Below are positions 45,901 to 54,279 of a stretch of DNA of 64,000 nucleotides, one piece after another. The first letter of the stretch is position 1, and each line of letters opens with the position of its first letter. The stretch is taken from NCBI GenBank assembly GCA_039180875.1, contig JBCDCY010000004.1, positions 346,768 to 410,767 on the forward strand. The letters run 5' to 3'. The position numbers were made by a program, and so were the translations under genes. The DNA comes from JBCDCY01 sp039180875. GTDB taxonomy: Bacteria; Pseudomonadota; Alphaproteobacteria; Rhodobacterales; Rhodobacteraceae. Under the pieces are notes generated by a model that was not told the origin of the DNA, ran no database searches, and saw nothing but the letters and a program-made list of their open reading frames with translations.

Positions 45901-46893
45901 TCAGGCGTAGACGTCGGTCCAAAGCTCGGCCTCGGCCGGCTCCGGGCTTTGCTGGGCGAAGTCGGCGGCGGCGTTGATCGCCGATTTCACCTCGCGGTCG
46001 ATCTCCTTCAGCGCATCCTCGTCGGCGTGCTTGCCCTTCAGGATGGCGCCCTTCACCTGTTCGATCGGGTCGCGTTCCTCGCGGATCTTCTGCACCTCCT
46101 CCCGCGTTCGGTACTTCGCGGGATCGGACATGGAGTGGCCGCGGTAGCGGTAGGTCATCATCTCGAGGATGTAGGGGCCCTTGCCGTCACGGCAGTGCTT
46201 GGTCGCCTTCTCTCCCGCCGCTTTCACCGCGAGTACGTCCATCCCGTCCACTTGCTCGCCCGGGATGCCGTAGGCGATGCCGCGCTCGTGCAGGGTCTTT
46301 GACTTGGTGGAGCGGGCCATGCTGGTGCCCATGGCGTATTGGTTGTTCTCGATCACGAAGATCACCGGCAGGTCCCAGAGCTCTGCCATGTTGTAGGTCT
46401 CGTAGACCTGGCCCTGGTTCGCCGCGCCGTCGCCGAAATAGGTGAAGCAGACATTGTCGTTGCCGCGGTACTTGTTGGCAAAGGCGAGGCCGGCGCCGAG
46501 GGGCACGTTGGCGCCGACGATGCCGTGGCCGCCGTAGAACTCCTTTTCCTTGGAGAACATGTGCATCGAGCCGCCCTTGCCCTTGGAGTAGCCGCCCTCA
46601 CGCCCCGTGAGCTCGGCCATCACCCCCTCGGGCGCCATGCCGCAGGCGAGCATATGGCCGTGGTCGCGGTAGGTGGTGATGCGCTGGTCGCCCTCCTTCG
46701 CCGTGGCCTCCAGCCCGACGACGACCGCCTCCTGCCCGATATAGAGGTGGCAGAACCCGCCGATCAGTCCCATGCCATAGAGCTGGCCGGCCTTCTCCTC
46801 GAACCGGCGGATCATCAGCATCTCACGGTAGAAATGCAGCAGCTCGTCGGCCGAAGCCGCGCCATTGGTCTTGCGTTTTCGGGCGGTGGCCAT
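45901..46893 (-). CDS. pdhA: Pyruvate dehydrogenase E1 alpha subunit
   Basis: 330 residues from the ATG at 46893 (the open frame extends to 47082 without conserved sequence). Decarboxylates pyruvate with thiamine diphosphate. ThDP motif GDGAANQGQVYETYNMAELW (20) followed by VIFVIENNQYAMGTS. The phosphorylation-loop region YRYRGHSMSDPAKYRTREEV (20) is typical of E1 alpha. First gene of pdhABC; promoter should lie in the 239-base gap to ftsB. Confidence 0.97.
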   Translation of the reverse strand: MATARKRKTNGAASADELLHFYREMLMIRRFEEKAGQLYGMGLIGGFCHLYIGQEAVVVGLEATAKEGDQRITTYRDHGHMLACGMAPEGVMAELTGREGGYSKGKGGSMHMFSKEKEFYGGHGIVGANVPLGAGLAFANKYRGNDNVCFTYFGDGAANQGQVYETYNMAELWDLPVIFVIENNQYAMGTSMARSTKSKTLHERGIAYGIPGEQVDGMDVLAVKAAGEKATKHCRDGKGPYILEMMTYRYRGHSMSDPAKYRTREEVQKIREERDPIEQVKGAILKGKHADEDALKEIDREVKSAINAAADFAQQSPEPAEAELWTDVYA

Positions 46894-47029
46894 GACGTCT
46901 TCTCCCCGGCGGGCCGCGATGGCGGGCGGCGCGTTTTGCCCTACTCTAGGGGCATCGGGCGGCAAAATCACCCTGCTGATGCGGGGTAAGCGTCCGCCTG
47001 CAACCCGGGGCAGATTGCTAGGGCGGATT

Positions 47030-47056
47030 TCGATCTGACCGATCCGGTCAGGTCGA
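47030..47056 (-). terminator. Hairpin downstream of ftsB
   Basis: TCGATCTGACC (47030-47040) and GGTCAGGTCGA (47046-47056) pair over 11 positions with one G-U, loop GATCC. Lies 77 bases beyond the ftsB stop in its direction and upstream of pdhA. No strong T-tract. Terminator or regulatory structure of the pdh leader. Confidence 0.45.
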
Positions 47057-47132
47057 GATCCAAGACGGGCAAGCTGTTCCATTTGTTGCGTTTTCCGTTC
47101 AGACTGGTGATCAAGTCGGACCGAAAAACGCT

Positions 47133-47429
47133 CTAGCGGATCAGCACCTCGTCGGCCCGGATGAGGCCGAGCATCCGGCGGGCCTGCTCGTCGAGCAGGT
47201 CGAGGTCGAGATGCTGGTCGCTCAGGCGATGGGTCTTCACCTCCATGGCCTGGCGCTCCTGGCGCAGACGGTCGCGCTCGGCCAGCAGATCGGCCTCCTG
47301 CGCCTCGATCTCGATCAATGCGATCAGGCCCTGATTGCCCTGGATGGCGGCATAGGTGAAGTAGCTGACAAGGGCGATCACCGCGAAGGAATAGATCGCA
47401 CTTCCAAGCGCCTGTCGCCCTGTCCTCAT
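47133..47429 (-). CDS. ftsB: Cell division protein FtsB (septum formation initiator)
   Basis: 98 residues: short cytosolic N-terminus, one membrane helix (IYSFAVIALVSYFTYAAI), then a periplasmic coiled coil (IEIEAQEADLLAERDRLRQE, 20) and a C-terminal DLDLLDEQARRMLGLIRADE (20) block. This is the DivIC/FtsB layout; FtsB bridges FtsL and FtsQ in the divisome. Upstream of pdhA as in many alphaproteobacteria. Confidence 0.9.
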   Translation of the reverse strand: MRTGRQALGSAIYSFAVIALVSYFTYAAIQGNQGLIALIEIEAQEADLLAERDRLRQERQAMEVKTHRLSDQHLDLDLLDEQARRMLGLIRADEVLIR

Positions 47430-47523
47430 TTTTCGATTCAGACTCTGCCGCTATCCACCACCCATCGCGCGCACTCTGCCAAAAGCGATTCGCGATGGGA
47501 ATCCCCTCACTGCGATTTTTTAA

Positions 47524-47560
47524 GTGACCGTATTGACACGTGAGTATTTAGTCACATTAT
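47524..47560 (+). promoter_or_regulatory. Promoter with inverted repeat for the ArsR-SRPBCC gene
   Basis: TTGACA (47533-47538) and CATTAT (47555-47560), spacing 16. Overlapping it are GTGAC (47524-47528) and GTCAC (47551-47555) as outer inverted arms around a central CACGTG (47537-47542 region). The stretch is AT-rich against the local background. Suits autorepression by an ArsR-type protein, which is inference. Confidence 0.5.
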
Positions 47561-47567
47561 CTCCACC

Positions 47568-48338
47568 ATGGACCCCGTGTTCAAAGCCCTCGGCGACCCG
47601 ACCCGCCGCGCCATCCTCGACCGCCTCCGGGCCTCGGACGGTCTGACGGTGAGCGAGATCGAGGCGGGGGTGGAGATGAGCCGCTTCGGCGTGATGAAGC
47701 ACCTCGCCGTGCTCGAAGCCGCTGGCCTCGTCACCACCCGCCGCGCCGGGCGCTTCAAGCACGTCCATCTGAACGTCGTGCCGTTGCAGCAGATCCTGGA
47801 TCGCTGGATCGATCCCATGCTGCGCCCCTGGTCACGTCGCCTGGAAGACCTGAAGCAGCAGCTTGAGAAGGAGACTGAGATGACGGTCGTCGAAGAGATG
47901 AAGCTCGCCACGACGTTTCGGATGGAGACCTATATCCGCACCACTGCCGCCCGCCTTTGGCAGGCGCTGACCGATCCCGAGGACACGTCCAACTACTATT
48001 TCGGCTCGGCCGTGCGCAGCGATTGGGCCAAGGGCACGCCGATCGAGTACATCCTGCCCGACGAGACGGTGATGCTGTCCGGCGAGATCATCGCGGTGGA
48101 GCCCGAGAAGCGCCTGGTCACCACCTTCGTGCCCCACTGGAACGACGGTGGGCCGAACCGCACCTCGCGTGTGACCTACGAGATCGAGCAGATCGGCGAT
48201 CTCTGCAAATTGGTGCTCACCCACGAGGGCATCACCGAGGCCGATGGCGGCGTGCGGGAGGGCTGGTCGAAGATCCTCGCCGGGCTGAAGAGCCTGATCG
48301 AGACTGGCGAGGCGTTGAGCTTTCCCCGGGCCGGCTGA
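47568..48338 (+). CDS. ArsR-family winged-helix domain fused to SRPBCC (AHSA1-like) domain
   Basis: 256 residues in one frame. Residues 1-95 are an ArsR winged helix: ALGDPTRRAILDRL, then GVEMSRFGVMKHLAVLEAAG (20) as the recognition helix region, and LVTTRRAGRFKHVHLN as the wing. There is no Cys metal site in the recognition helix, so it is not a classical metal sensor. Residues about 110-250 are an SRPBCC/AHSA1 fold (RTTAARLWQALTDPEDTSNY, 20; YEIEQIGDLCKLVLTHEGI; GWSKILAGLKSLIETGE). In many bacteria these are two adjacent genes; here they are one protein. The SRPBCC cavity could bind a small hydrophobic effector. Confidence 0.88.
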   Translation: MDPVFKALGDPTRRAILDRLRASDGLTVSEIEAGVEMSRFGVMKHLAVLEAAGLVTTRRAGRFKHVHLNVVPLQQILDRWIDPMLRPWSRRLEDLKQQLEKETEMTVVEEMKLATTFRMETYIRTTAARLWQALTDPEDTSNYYFGSAVRSDWAKGTPIEYILPDETVMLSGEIIAVEPEKRLVTTFVPHWNDGGPNRTSRVTYEIEQIGDLCKLVLTHEGITEADGGVREGWSKILAGLKSLIETGEALSFPRAG

Positions 48339-48440
48339 TCGCGACGCTCGAGGACGGGGTCGCTTGAGGATGGGGAGGCGCCGGGCTAGACCGCTTTGGT
48401 CGCGCGGGCGAAGGTGCGCGCTCCCAGGCGAGAGGCAAGG

Positions 48441-49748
48441 ATGCCGCACGTCCTCGACACGCGGTCGGACGATTTTGAACGCCGCTTCAGCGCGCTTCTG
48501 GCGCTGAAGCGGGAGACCGATGCCGATGTCAGCGCCACCGTGGCGGAGATCATCGCCGATGTCCGCGCGCGGGGCGACGCGGCGCTCATTGACTACACCG
48601 CCCGCTTCGATCGCCTGACGCTCACGCCGGATCGCCTGGCCGTCACGGCTGGGGAAATCGACGCGGCCATTGCCGGTATCGACGCCGAGACGCGGGCGGC
48701 GCTGGAGCTGGCGGCCGAGCGGATCCGCGACTTCCACGCCCGCCAGGTGCCGGCCGATGCGGCCTGGACCGATGCGGCCGGCGCCACGGTCGGCTGGCGC
48801 TGGCGGGCGGTCGGCGCCGCGGGCCTCTACGTGCCGGGGGGGCTCGCGGCCTATCCCTCCTCCGTCCTGATGAACGCCCTGCCGGCCGATGTCGCCAGGG
48901 TGTCCGAGCGGGTGATCTGCGTGCCGACCCCCGACGATGTGCTCAATCCGCTGGTGTTGCTCGCCGCCCGCCTCTCCGGCATCGAGACGGTCTATCGCGT
49001 CGGCGGGGCCCAGGCCGTCGCCGCCATGGCCTACGGGACGGAGACGATCTCGGCCGTCGACGTGATCGTTGGCCCGGGCAACGCCTACGTCGCGGCGGCG
49101 AAGCGCCAGGTCTTCGGCAGTGTCGGCATCGATATGATCGCCGGACCCTCTGAGGTGTTGATCATCACCGACGGAGAGGCCGATCCGGACTGGCTGGCGC
49201 TCGACCTGCTGGCCCAGGCAGAGCACGACACCAGCGCCCAGTCGATCCTGCTCACCACCGACGCCGCCTTCGGCCGCAAGGTGGGGGAGGCGGTGGAGCA
49301 TCGCCTCACCACCCTCACCCGGGCCGAGATCGCGGGGGAGAGCTGGCGCACGAACGGCGCGATCATCGCCGTCCGGGATCTCGCGGAGGCGGCCGAGCTT
49401 GCCGACCGTATCGCCCCGGAGCATCTGGAGCTTGCCGTGGCGGAGCCCAAGGCGCTCGCCGATCGGATCCGCAATGCCGGGGCGATGTTCCTCGGCGCCT
49501 GGACGCCCGAGGCGATCGGTGACTATGTGGCCGGGCCGAACCACGTGCTGCCGACGGCACGCTCGGCCCGCTTCAGCTCCGGCCTCTCGGTGCTGAACTT
49601 CATGAAGCGCACGACCATGGCGCAGCTGCCGCCCGCCGCCCTCGGCGCCATCGGCCCGGCGGCGGAGGCGTTGGCGGCGGCCGAGGGGCTGGAGGCCCAC
49701 GGCCTGTCGGTCCGCGCGCGCCTCGACCGTTTGAACGAGGGGGCCTGA
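48441..49748 (+). CDS. hisD: Histidinol dehydrogenase
   Basis: Last two steps of histidine synthesis, histidinol to histidine with NAD. 435 residues from the ATG at 48441, with AGAGGCAAGG before it. Zinc-dependent; motifs GLYVPGGLAAYPSSVLMNAL (20), VDVIVGPGNAYVAAAKR, DMIAGPSEVLIITD, AQAEHD and the C-terminal GPNHVLPTA are all present. Heads a right-reading series through yacG. Confidence 0.97.
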   Translation: MPHVLDTRSDDFERRFSALLALKRETDADVSATVAEIIADVRARGDAALIDYTARFDRLTLTPDRLAVTAGEIDAAIAGIDAETRAALELAAERIRDFHARQVPADAAWTDAAGATVGWRWRAVGAAGLYVPGGLAAYPSSVLMNALPADVARVSERVICVPTPDDVLNPLVLLAARLSGIETVYRVGGAQAVAAMAYGTETISAVDVIVGPGNAYVAAAKRQVFGSVGIDMIAGPSEVLIITDGEADPDWLALDLLAQAEHDTSAQSILLTTDAAFGRKVGEAVEHRLTTLTRAEIAGESWRTNGAIIAVRDLAEAAELADRIAPEHLELAVAEPKALADRIRNAGAMFLGAWTPEAIGDYVAGPNHVLPTARSARFSSGLSVLNFMKRTTMAQLPPAALGAIGPAAEALAAAEGLEAHGLSVRARLDRLNEGA

Positions 49749-49752
49749 ACGG

Positions 49753-50247
49753 ATGGAAGATCAACGGCTCCCCGGCACCGACCGCCTGGTCGAGATCAAT
49801 CTCGACGACGCCGATCTCGCCATCCCGACGCCGGAGGTCGAGCAGGAGCGGCGCGTGGCGATCTACGACCTGCTCGAGGCCAATACCTTCGGCCTGCCGG
49901 CGGGGACGGCGGCCAAGGGCCCCTATCGCCTCGATCTCGCGGTGCGGGAGCGTCGGCTGGTCTTTGACGTGGCCACCGCGGACGGGGCGCCGGTGCATAC
50001 CTTCAACCTCTCCCTCTCGCCCTTCAACCAGGTCATCAAGGACTATTTCCAGATCTGCGAGAGCTACTTCGATGCGGTGAAGCGCCTGCCGCCGAGCCAG
50101 ATCGAGGCCATCGACATGGGCCGGCGGGGTATCCACAACGAGGGCTCGCGCCTGTTGATGGAGCGCTTGGACGGCAAGATCGTGACCGACATGGACACGG
50201 CGCGCCGCCTCTTCACCCTGATCTGCGTCCTGCATTTCCGCGGGTAG
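49753..50247 (+). CDS. UPF0262 family protein
   Basis: 164 residues, 4 bases after hisD. Starts with RLVEINLDDADLAIPTPEVE (20), contains RRVAIYDLLEANTFGL, RERRLVFDV, FNLSLSPFNQVIKDYFQICE (20) and AIDMGRRGIHNEGSRLLMER (20), the conserved pattern of UPF0262, an uncharacterised family of alphaproteobacteria usually found behind hisD. Function unknown. Confidence 0.93.
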   Translation: MEDQRLPGTDRLVEINLDDADLAIPTPEVEQERRVAIYDLLEANTFGLPAGTAAKGPYRLDLAVRERRLVFDVATADGAPVHTFNLSLSPFNQVIKDYFQICESYFDAVKRLPPSQIEAIDMGRRGIHNEGSRLLMERLDGKIVTDMDTARRLFTLICVLHFRG

Positions 50248-50251
50248 GGCG

Positions 50252-50704
50252 GTGGCCGATCTGCCGGGTTCGGTCCTGTTCTGCTGCGACCACAACGCCG
50301 TGCGCTCGCCCATGGCCGAGGGCTTGATGAAGGCGGCGCTCGGCCAGCGGATCTACGTGCAGTCGGCCGGCATCCATCACGATCAGGAGATCGACGGCTT
50401 CGCGGTGGCGGTCTGCGCCGAGCTCGGCGTGCCGCTCACCCGCCACCGCTCCCGCAGCTTGGAAGAGATGGAGGAATGGGGCGACCGCATCGACGCCTTC
50501 GACCTGATCATCGCCCTGTCGCCTGCAGCCCAGCGCCGGGCCCAGGAATACACCCGCCACCACGCGATCGAAGTGGAGTACTGGCCCGTCCTCGACCCCA
50601 CCGGCATCGGCGAGCGGCGGGAGGAGAAGCTGGTGGCCTATCGCCAGACCCGCGACCAGATCAGAGAGGCGATTGCCGAGCGTTTCGGCCGGTCGGAGGC
50701 CTAG
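50252..50704 (+). CDS. Low molecular weight protein-tyrosine phosphatase family protein
   Basis: 150 residues from a GTG at 50252. The phosphate loop CDHNAVRS (Cys12, Arg18) fits CX5R(S), and the general-acid Asp is in YWPVLDPTG. Could be a tyrosine phosphatase or arsenate-reductase-like enzyme; the loop sequence, with Asn at the fourth position (CDHNAVR), is typical of the phosphatase/MPT-RNA ligase-associated group found beside UPF0262 and infA. Four bases after the preceding gene. Confidence 0.9.
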   Translation: MADLPGSVLFCCDHNAVRSPMAEGLMKAALGQRIYVQSAGIHHDQEIDGFAVAVCAELGVPLTRHRSRSLEEMEEWGDRIDAFDLIIALSPAAQRRAQEYTRHHAIEVEYWPVLDPTGIGERREEKLVAYRQTRDQIREAIAERFGRSEA

Positions 50705-50808
50705 GGGGCACATGCTCCACGGCTTGCAATTCAAGGGGTGAGCGCGCAATGTCCGGCGCGCTGCGGATCGCGGTCCGCGGCGCTTCGACAACATCCATCG
50801 GAGACAGC

Positions 50809-51027
50809 ATGGCCAAGGAAGAGCTTCTGGAATTCCCCGGCGTCGTCACCGAGCTTCTGCCGAATGCGACGTTTCGGGTGAAGCTCGAGAACGGCCACGA
50901 GATCATCGCCCACACCGCCGGCAAGATGCGCAAGAACCGCATCCGGGTTCTGGCCGGCGACAAGGTGCAGGTGGAGATGACGCCCTATGATCTCAGCAAG
51001 GGGCGGATCACCTATCGCTTCAAGTGA
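50809..51027 (+). CDS. infA: Translation initiation factor IF-1
   Basis: 72 residues, the exact family length. OB fold: AKEELLEFPGVVTELLPNAT (20), FRVKLENGHEIIAHTAGKMR (20), IRVLAGDKVQVEMTPYDLSK (20), GRITYRFK. ATG at 50809 behind GGAGA. 104-base upstream gap probably carries its own promoter. Confidence 0.98.
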   Translation: MAKEELLEFPGVVTELLPNATFRVKLENGHEIIAHTAGKMRKNRIRVLAGDKVQVEMTPYDLSKGRITYRFK

Positions 51028-51053
51028 GGCGCGCACGGGGGCGGGCGGCCCGC

Positions 51054-51072
51054 CGGGGGCATCGAGCCCCCG
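51054..51072 (+). terminator. Hairpin after infA
   Basis: CGGGGGC (51054-51060) and GCCCCCG (51066-51072), loop ATCGA, 26 bases after the infA stop. No T-tract. A second small GCCGGC/GCCGGC hairpin follows near 51082-51096. Likely a weak end or a processing site before maf. Confidence 0.4.
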
Positions 51073-51130
51073 CCGGCCCGGCGCCGGCGATGCCGGCGCG
51101 GCGCACCCGGAAGACGCCTCGACGGGCGCG

Positions 51131-51727
51131 GTGGGGCGGCTGATCCTGGCCTCGGCCTCTCCGCGCCGTCTCGCCCTGCTTGCCCAGATCGGTGTCGTGC
51201 CCGCGGAGGTGCGGCCGGCGGAGATCGACGAGACGGTGCGCCCGGGGGAGCTGCCGCGGCGTTATGCCGAGCGGATGGCGGCGGAGAAGGCGGAGCGGAT
51301 CGCCGGTCCGGCGGCGGGCGAACGGGCGCTTGTCCTGGCGGCCGACACGGTGGTCTCGGCCGGGCGGCGCATCCTCGGCAAGCCGGCCGATCGGGCGGAG
51401 GCGGAGCGGTTTCTGCAGCTGCTCTCCGGCCGGCGCCATCGGGTGACGACGGCGGTCGTGCTGCGGGGCTGCGGCGCCCATGGTGCGCGCACGGTCGAGA
51501 CCCGGGTGAAGCTGAAGCGCCTCGCGGCCCAGGAGATCGCGGCCTACCTCGACAGCGGCGAGTGGCGGGGCAAGGCGGGCGGCTACGCCATTCAGGGGAT
51601 CGCCGCGGCCTTTATCCCTGAGATCATCGGCAGCTACACCAACGTCGTCGGCCTGCCGCTGACGGAGACAATGAACCTGCTCGCCGGCGCCGGCTATCCG
51701 ATCACCTTGGAGGGCGTGCCGGCGTGA
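51131..51727 (+). CDS. maf: Maf family nucleotide pyrophosphatase
   Basis: Hydrolyses non-canonical or excess nucleoside triphosphates. 198 residues from a GTG at 51131, directly before the conserved RLILASASPRRLALLAQIG (19); upstream open sequence is Gly/Pro-rich and not Maf-like. Motifs: EIDETVRPGE, VLAADTVVSAGRRILGKPAD (20), LSGRRHRVTTAVVL and GYAIQGIAAAFIPEIIGSYT (20). Overlaps the RNase gene by 4 bases. Confidence 0.95.
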   Translation: MGRLILASASPRRLALLAQIGVVPAEVRPAEIDETVRPGELPRRYAERMAAEKAERIAGPAAGERALVLAADTVVSAGRRILGKPADRAEAERFLQLLSGRRHRVTTAVVLRGCGAHGARTVETRVKLKRLAAQEIAAYLDSGEWRGKAGGYAIQGIAAAFIPEIIGSYTNVVGLPLTETMNLLAGAGYPITLEGVPA

Positions 51728-52869
51728 AAGGGCGGGTGATCCTGCTCGACATGCCGGAGGAGCGCCCGAGCCAAGCCGCGCTGCTGGTCGACGGCCGGCT
51801 CGAGGATCTGCTGCTGGATGCGCCGAAGGGGGATGCGACGCCCGAGCCCGGAGCGATCAGCTGGGCCCGGGTCGAGCGGTTGGCGCCGAAGCTCGGCGGG
51901 GCGTTTCTGCGCCTCTCGCTGGAGGCCGAGGGATTTCTGCGCGACGCTAAGGGGCTGCGGGCCGGTGAGGGCATCTTGGTCCAGGTCTCCGGCTATGCCG
52001 AGCCCGGGAAGGCCGTGCCGGTCACCACCCGCATCCTCTACAAGTCCCGGCGGCTGATCCACACGCCGGATGCGCCGGGCATCAACGTCTCCCGCCAGAT
52101 CCGCGATGCGGAGGAGCGCGCGCGGTTGACCGAGCTTGTTGAAGCGGCCGTGACGGAGGGCACCGCACCCAAGGGCGGGTTCATCATCCGCTCGGTTGCG
52201 CGGGAGGCCGAGGCCGACGATCTCGCCTCCGATCTCGCCAACGTCATCGGTCAGCGGGCCCACCACGAGGGGCTCCGGCGCAGCGCTGAACCCGGCCAGT
52301 CCGCAAGCCCCGTCCTCGCGATTGATCTGGCGCTGCGAGAGTGGACGGATCCGCTGCCGGACGCGGTTCATGTCGGCCCTAGGGCGGAGCGCCACGTCCT
52401 GGCACCGGACGTGATCGCGCGATACGGCGCCGACCTCGCGCAGCTTATGCGCTGCCATGACGGCCCGGATCCGTTCGCCGATTTCGGCGTGTGGGAGGAG
52501 ATCGACCGGCTGCTCCAACCCCCGGTGGATCTGGACGATGGCACCTGGATGAGCGTCGAGCCGACCCGCGCGATGGTGACGGTGGATGTGAACACGGCCG
52601 GCGATTTCTCCCCGGCGGCGGCGCTCAAGGCCAATCTCGCCGCGGCGCGGGAGCTGCCGCGTCAGCTTCGATTGCGGGGGCTCGGCGGCGTGGTCACCAT
52701 CGACTTCGCGCCGCTCGCCAGGCGCGACCGGAAGAAGGTCGAGAATGCGGTGAGCGCCGCGCTTCGCCGCGATGCGGTGGCGACCAGCCTTGCCGGCTGG
52801 ACCCCCCTCGGCCATCTTCAGCTGCAGCGCAAACGCGAACGACGGCCGTTGACGGAGCTGCTGCCATGA
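51724..52869 (+). CDS. Ribonuclease E/G family protein
   Basis: 381 residues, shorter than E. coli RNase G (489). Keeps the catalytic core: S1-like region (AGEGILVQVSGYAEPGKAVP, 20), 5' sensor-type segment (GFIIRSVAREAEADDLASDL, 20), and the DNase I-like metal site with Asp in VTVDVNTAGDFSPAAAL and Asp in VVTIDFAPLARR. It lacks an obvious zinc-link CPxC motif and the C-terminal scaffold of RNase E. May process rRNA; exact role uncertain. Coupled to maf and yacG by 4-base overlaps. Confidence 0.9.
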   Translation: MKGRVILLDMPEERPSQAALLVDGRLEDLLLDAPKGDATPEPGAISWARVERLAPKLGGAFLRLSLEAEGFLRDAKGLRAGEGILVQVSGYAEPGKAVPVTTRILYKSRRLIHTPDAPGINVSRQIRDAEERARLTELVEAAVTEGTAPKGGFIIRSVAREAEADDLASDLANVIGQRAHHEGLRRSAEPGQSASPVLAIDLALREWTDPLPDAVHVGPRAERHVLAPDVIARYGADLAQLMRCHDGPDPFADFGVWEEIDRLLQPPVDLDDGTWMSVEPTRAMVTVDVNTAGDFSPAAALKANLAAARELPRQLRLRGLGGVVTIDFAPLARRDRKKVENAVSAALRRDAVATSLAGWTPLGHLQLQRKRERRPLTELLP

Positions 52870-53036
52870 CCTGCCCGATCTGCAAGGCAAAGAGCGCGCA
52901 GGACTACAAGCCCTTCTGCTCGAAACGCTGCGCCGACATCGACCTTGGGCGCTGGCTGACCGGCGGCTACAGCATCCCCGGTGAGCCGGCCGATCCCGCC
53001 GAGATCGAGGAGAGCCCCCGGCGCGGGGAGGGCTGA
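52866..53036 (+). CDS. yacG: DNA gyrase inhibitor YacG (zinc-binding)
   Basis: 56 residues. Zinc ligands Cys3, Cys6 (TCPIC) and Cys18, Cys22 (FCSKRCADIDLGRWL), followed by an acidic tail with YSIPGEPAD. Standard YacG length and motif. In E. coli it binds GyrB and inhibits gyrase. Coupled to the RNase gene by ATGA. Confidence 0.93.
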   Translation: MTCPICKAKSAQDYKPFCSKRCADIDLGRWLTGGYSIPGEPADPAEIEESPRRGEG

Positions 53037-53063
53037 GGCCGTATCGGGCGCCGATAGCGGATG

Positions 53064-53109
53064 CCTCCGGCGGGGATATTTGACCCAGCAAGAAAGCCCT
53101 CTGGCTTTC
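53064..53109. repeat. Intergenic motif resembling a common Rhodobacterales repeat, plus hairpin
   Basis: CCTCCGGCGGGGATATTT (53064-53081) followed by GAAAGCC-CTCT-GGCTTTC (53092-53109). I recall the CCTCCGGCGGGGATATTT core as a frequent intergenic element in Rhodobacterales genomes; only one copy is seen here. Lies between yacG and tRNA-Phe. The hairpin is perfect over 7 bp but has no T-tract. Confidence 0.4.
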
Positions 53110-53236
53110 GCATTGATGTAGATATCCACGGCGATGGTGTCAGCGCGTCGCGCGCCCGCGGGCCCGGGTTGCGAACCGCACTGGACAGGCCGCAGACCTT
53201 CGCCTACACACGCCCGGCGTCGCCGATGCGCGACCT

Positions 53237-53312
<76 letters not shown>

Positions 53313-53334
53313 TATCTCCTCCAGCGTTCCCGGA

Positions 53335-54279
53335 TCAGGCCGCGGCGTGGTCTCGCTCCAGGTGGGCGATGCAGCCGACATGGCGGTGATCGGTGCCGCA
53401 GCAGCCGCCCACCACGCGGAGGTCGGGGAGCAGCGCGAAGAGCGCGCCGTGCAGCTCGCCGAGCTCGACCGGGTCGCCGTCGTCGAGGCTTTCGGCCGCG
53501 TCGAGTTCGGCATGGCTCATGCGGGAGGCGTTGGTTCTGAGGCCGCCGATCCGCCGGATCCAGGATGCTCGCGTGCGCAGCACATCGCGGAAATGGTCGG
53601 GATGGGCGCAGTTGATCATGTAGTAGATCGCCGCCCCGTCCGTCGCGTCGTCCACCTCGGCAATGGCATCGCCGAGCGGCTGGCCGGAGGGCAGGCGGCC
53701 GTCCGTCTCCAGGGTGAAGGAAAGCGCCACGGGTAGGCTGATCGCCTTGGCGGCGCGGGCGATGCCGATGGCCTCGCCGGCATGGGTGAGGGTGACGGCG
53801 CTCACCATATCGACGCCGCCCTGGCCGAGGGCCTCGATCTGCGGCCGGTGCACCGCCTCCGCCGTCTCGGGCGACAGCATCTCGTCCGGGGCATAACCAT
53901 CCCCGGCCGGGCCGATGACGCCGTTCAGCACGATAGGCAGGCTGGCCGTCTCGTGGCGGGCGCGGATCGCCGCCATCTCCGCCACGGCGCGGGCGTTGAC
54001 CGCCCGGATGCCGGCTTCGTCGAGGCCGAGCGCCCCGGCCCAGGCGGCGCCGGCGCGCCAGGTCGGGGTGTCGAGCACGAAGCCGCGGCCGCTGTCGCGG
54101 GCGAGCGCGATGTGGCGCTCGAAATAGCGTGCGAGGGCGGCGCGACCCGCCTCCGTCTGCAACAGGACGGCGGCGGAGAAGCTCGGCAACTCGAAGCCCT
54201 CGATGAAGATCATGAAGGTCTCGAGCCCGCCATCGGCCAGATAGAACCGTTCGGCCTGCATCAGCGCGTCAACACGCAT
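53335..54279 (-). CDS. Homocysteine S-methyltransferase family protein
   Basis: 314 residues from the ATG at 54279 with GAGGAGA before it. TIM barrel with the zinc Cys in MINCAHPDHF and the terminal GGCCGTDHRHV, the family zinc site. LADGGLETFMIFIEGFELPS (20) is the usual start. May methylate homocysteine from S-methylmethionine or betaine-type donors, or accept other thiols or selenols; donor not decidable. Its start faces the TetR gene across 191 bases. Confidence 0.92.
   Translation of the reverse strand: MRVDALMQAERFYLADGGLETFMIFIEGFELPSFSAAVLLQTEAGRAALARYFERHIALARDSGRGFVLDTPTWRAGAAWAGALGLDEAGIRAVNARAVAEMAAIRARHETASLPIVLNGVIGPAGDGYAPDEMLSPETAEAVHRPQIEALGQGGVDMVSAVTLTHAGEAIGIARAAKAISLPVALSFTLETDGRLPSGQPLGDAIAEVDDATDGAAIYYMINCAHPDHFRDVLRTRASWIRRIGGLRTNASRMSHAELDAAESLDDGDPVELGELHGALFALLPDLRVVGGCCGTDHRHVGCIAHLERDHAAA

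Noticed and set aside
53092..53109. Hairpin as an intrinsic terminator of yacG
   Set aside because: Perfect 7-bp stem but followed by GCATTGATG and no T-tract.
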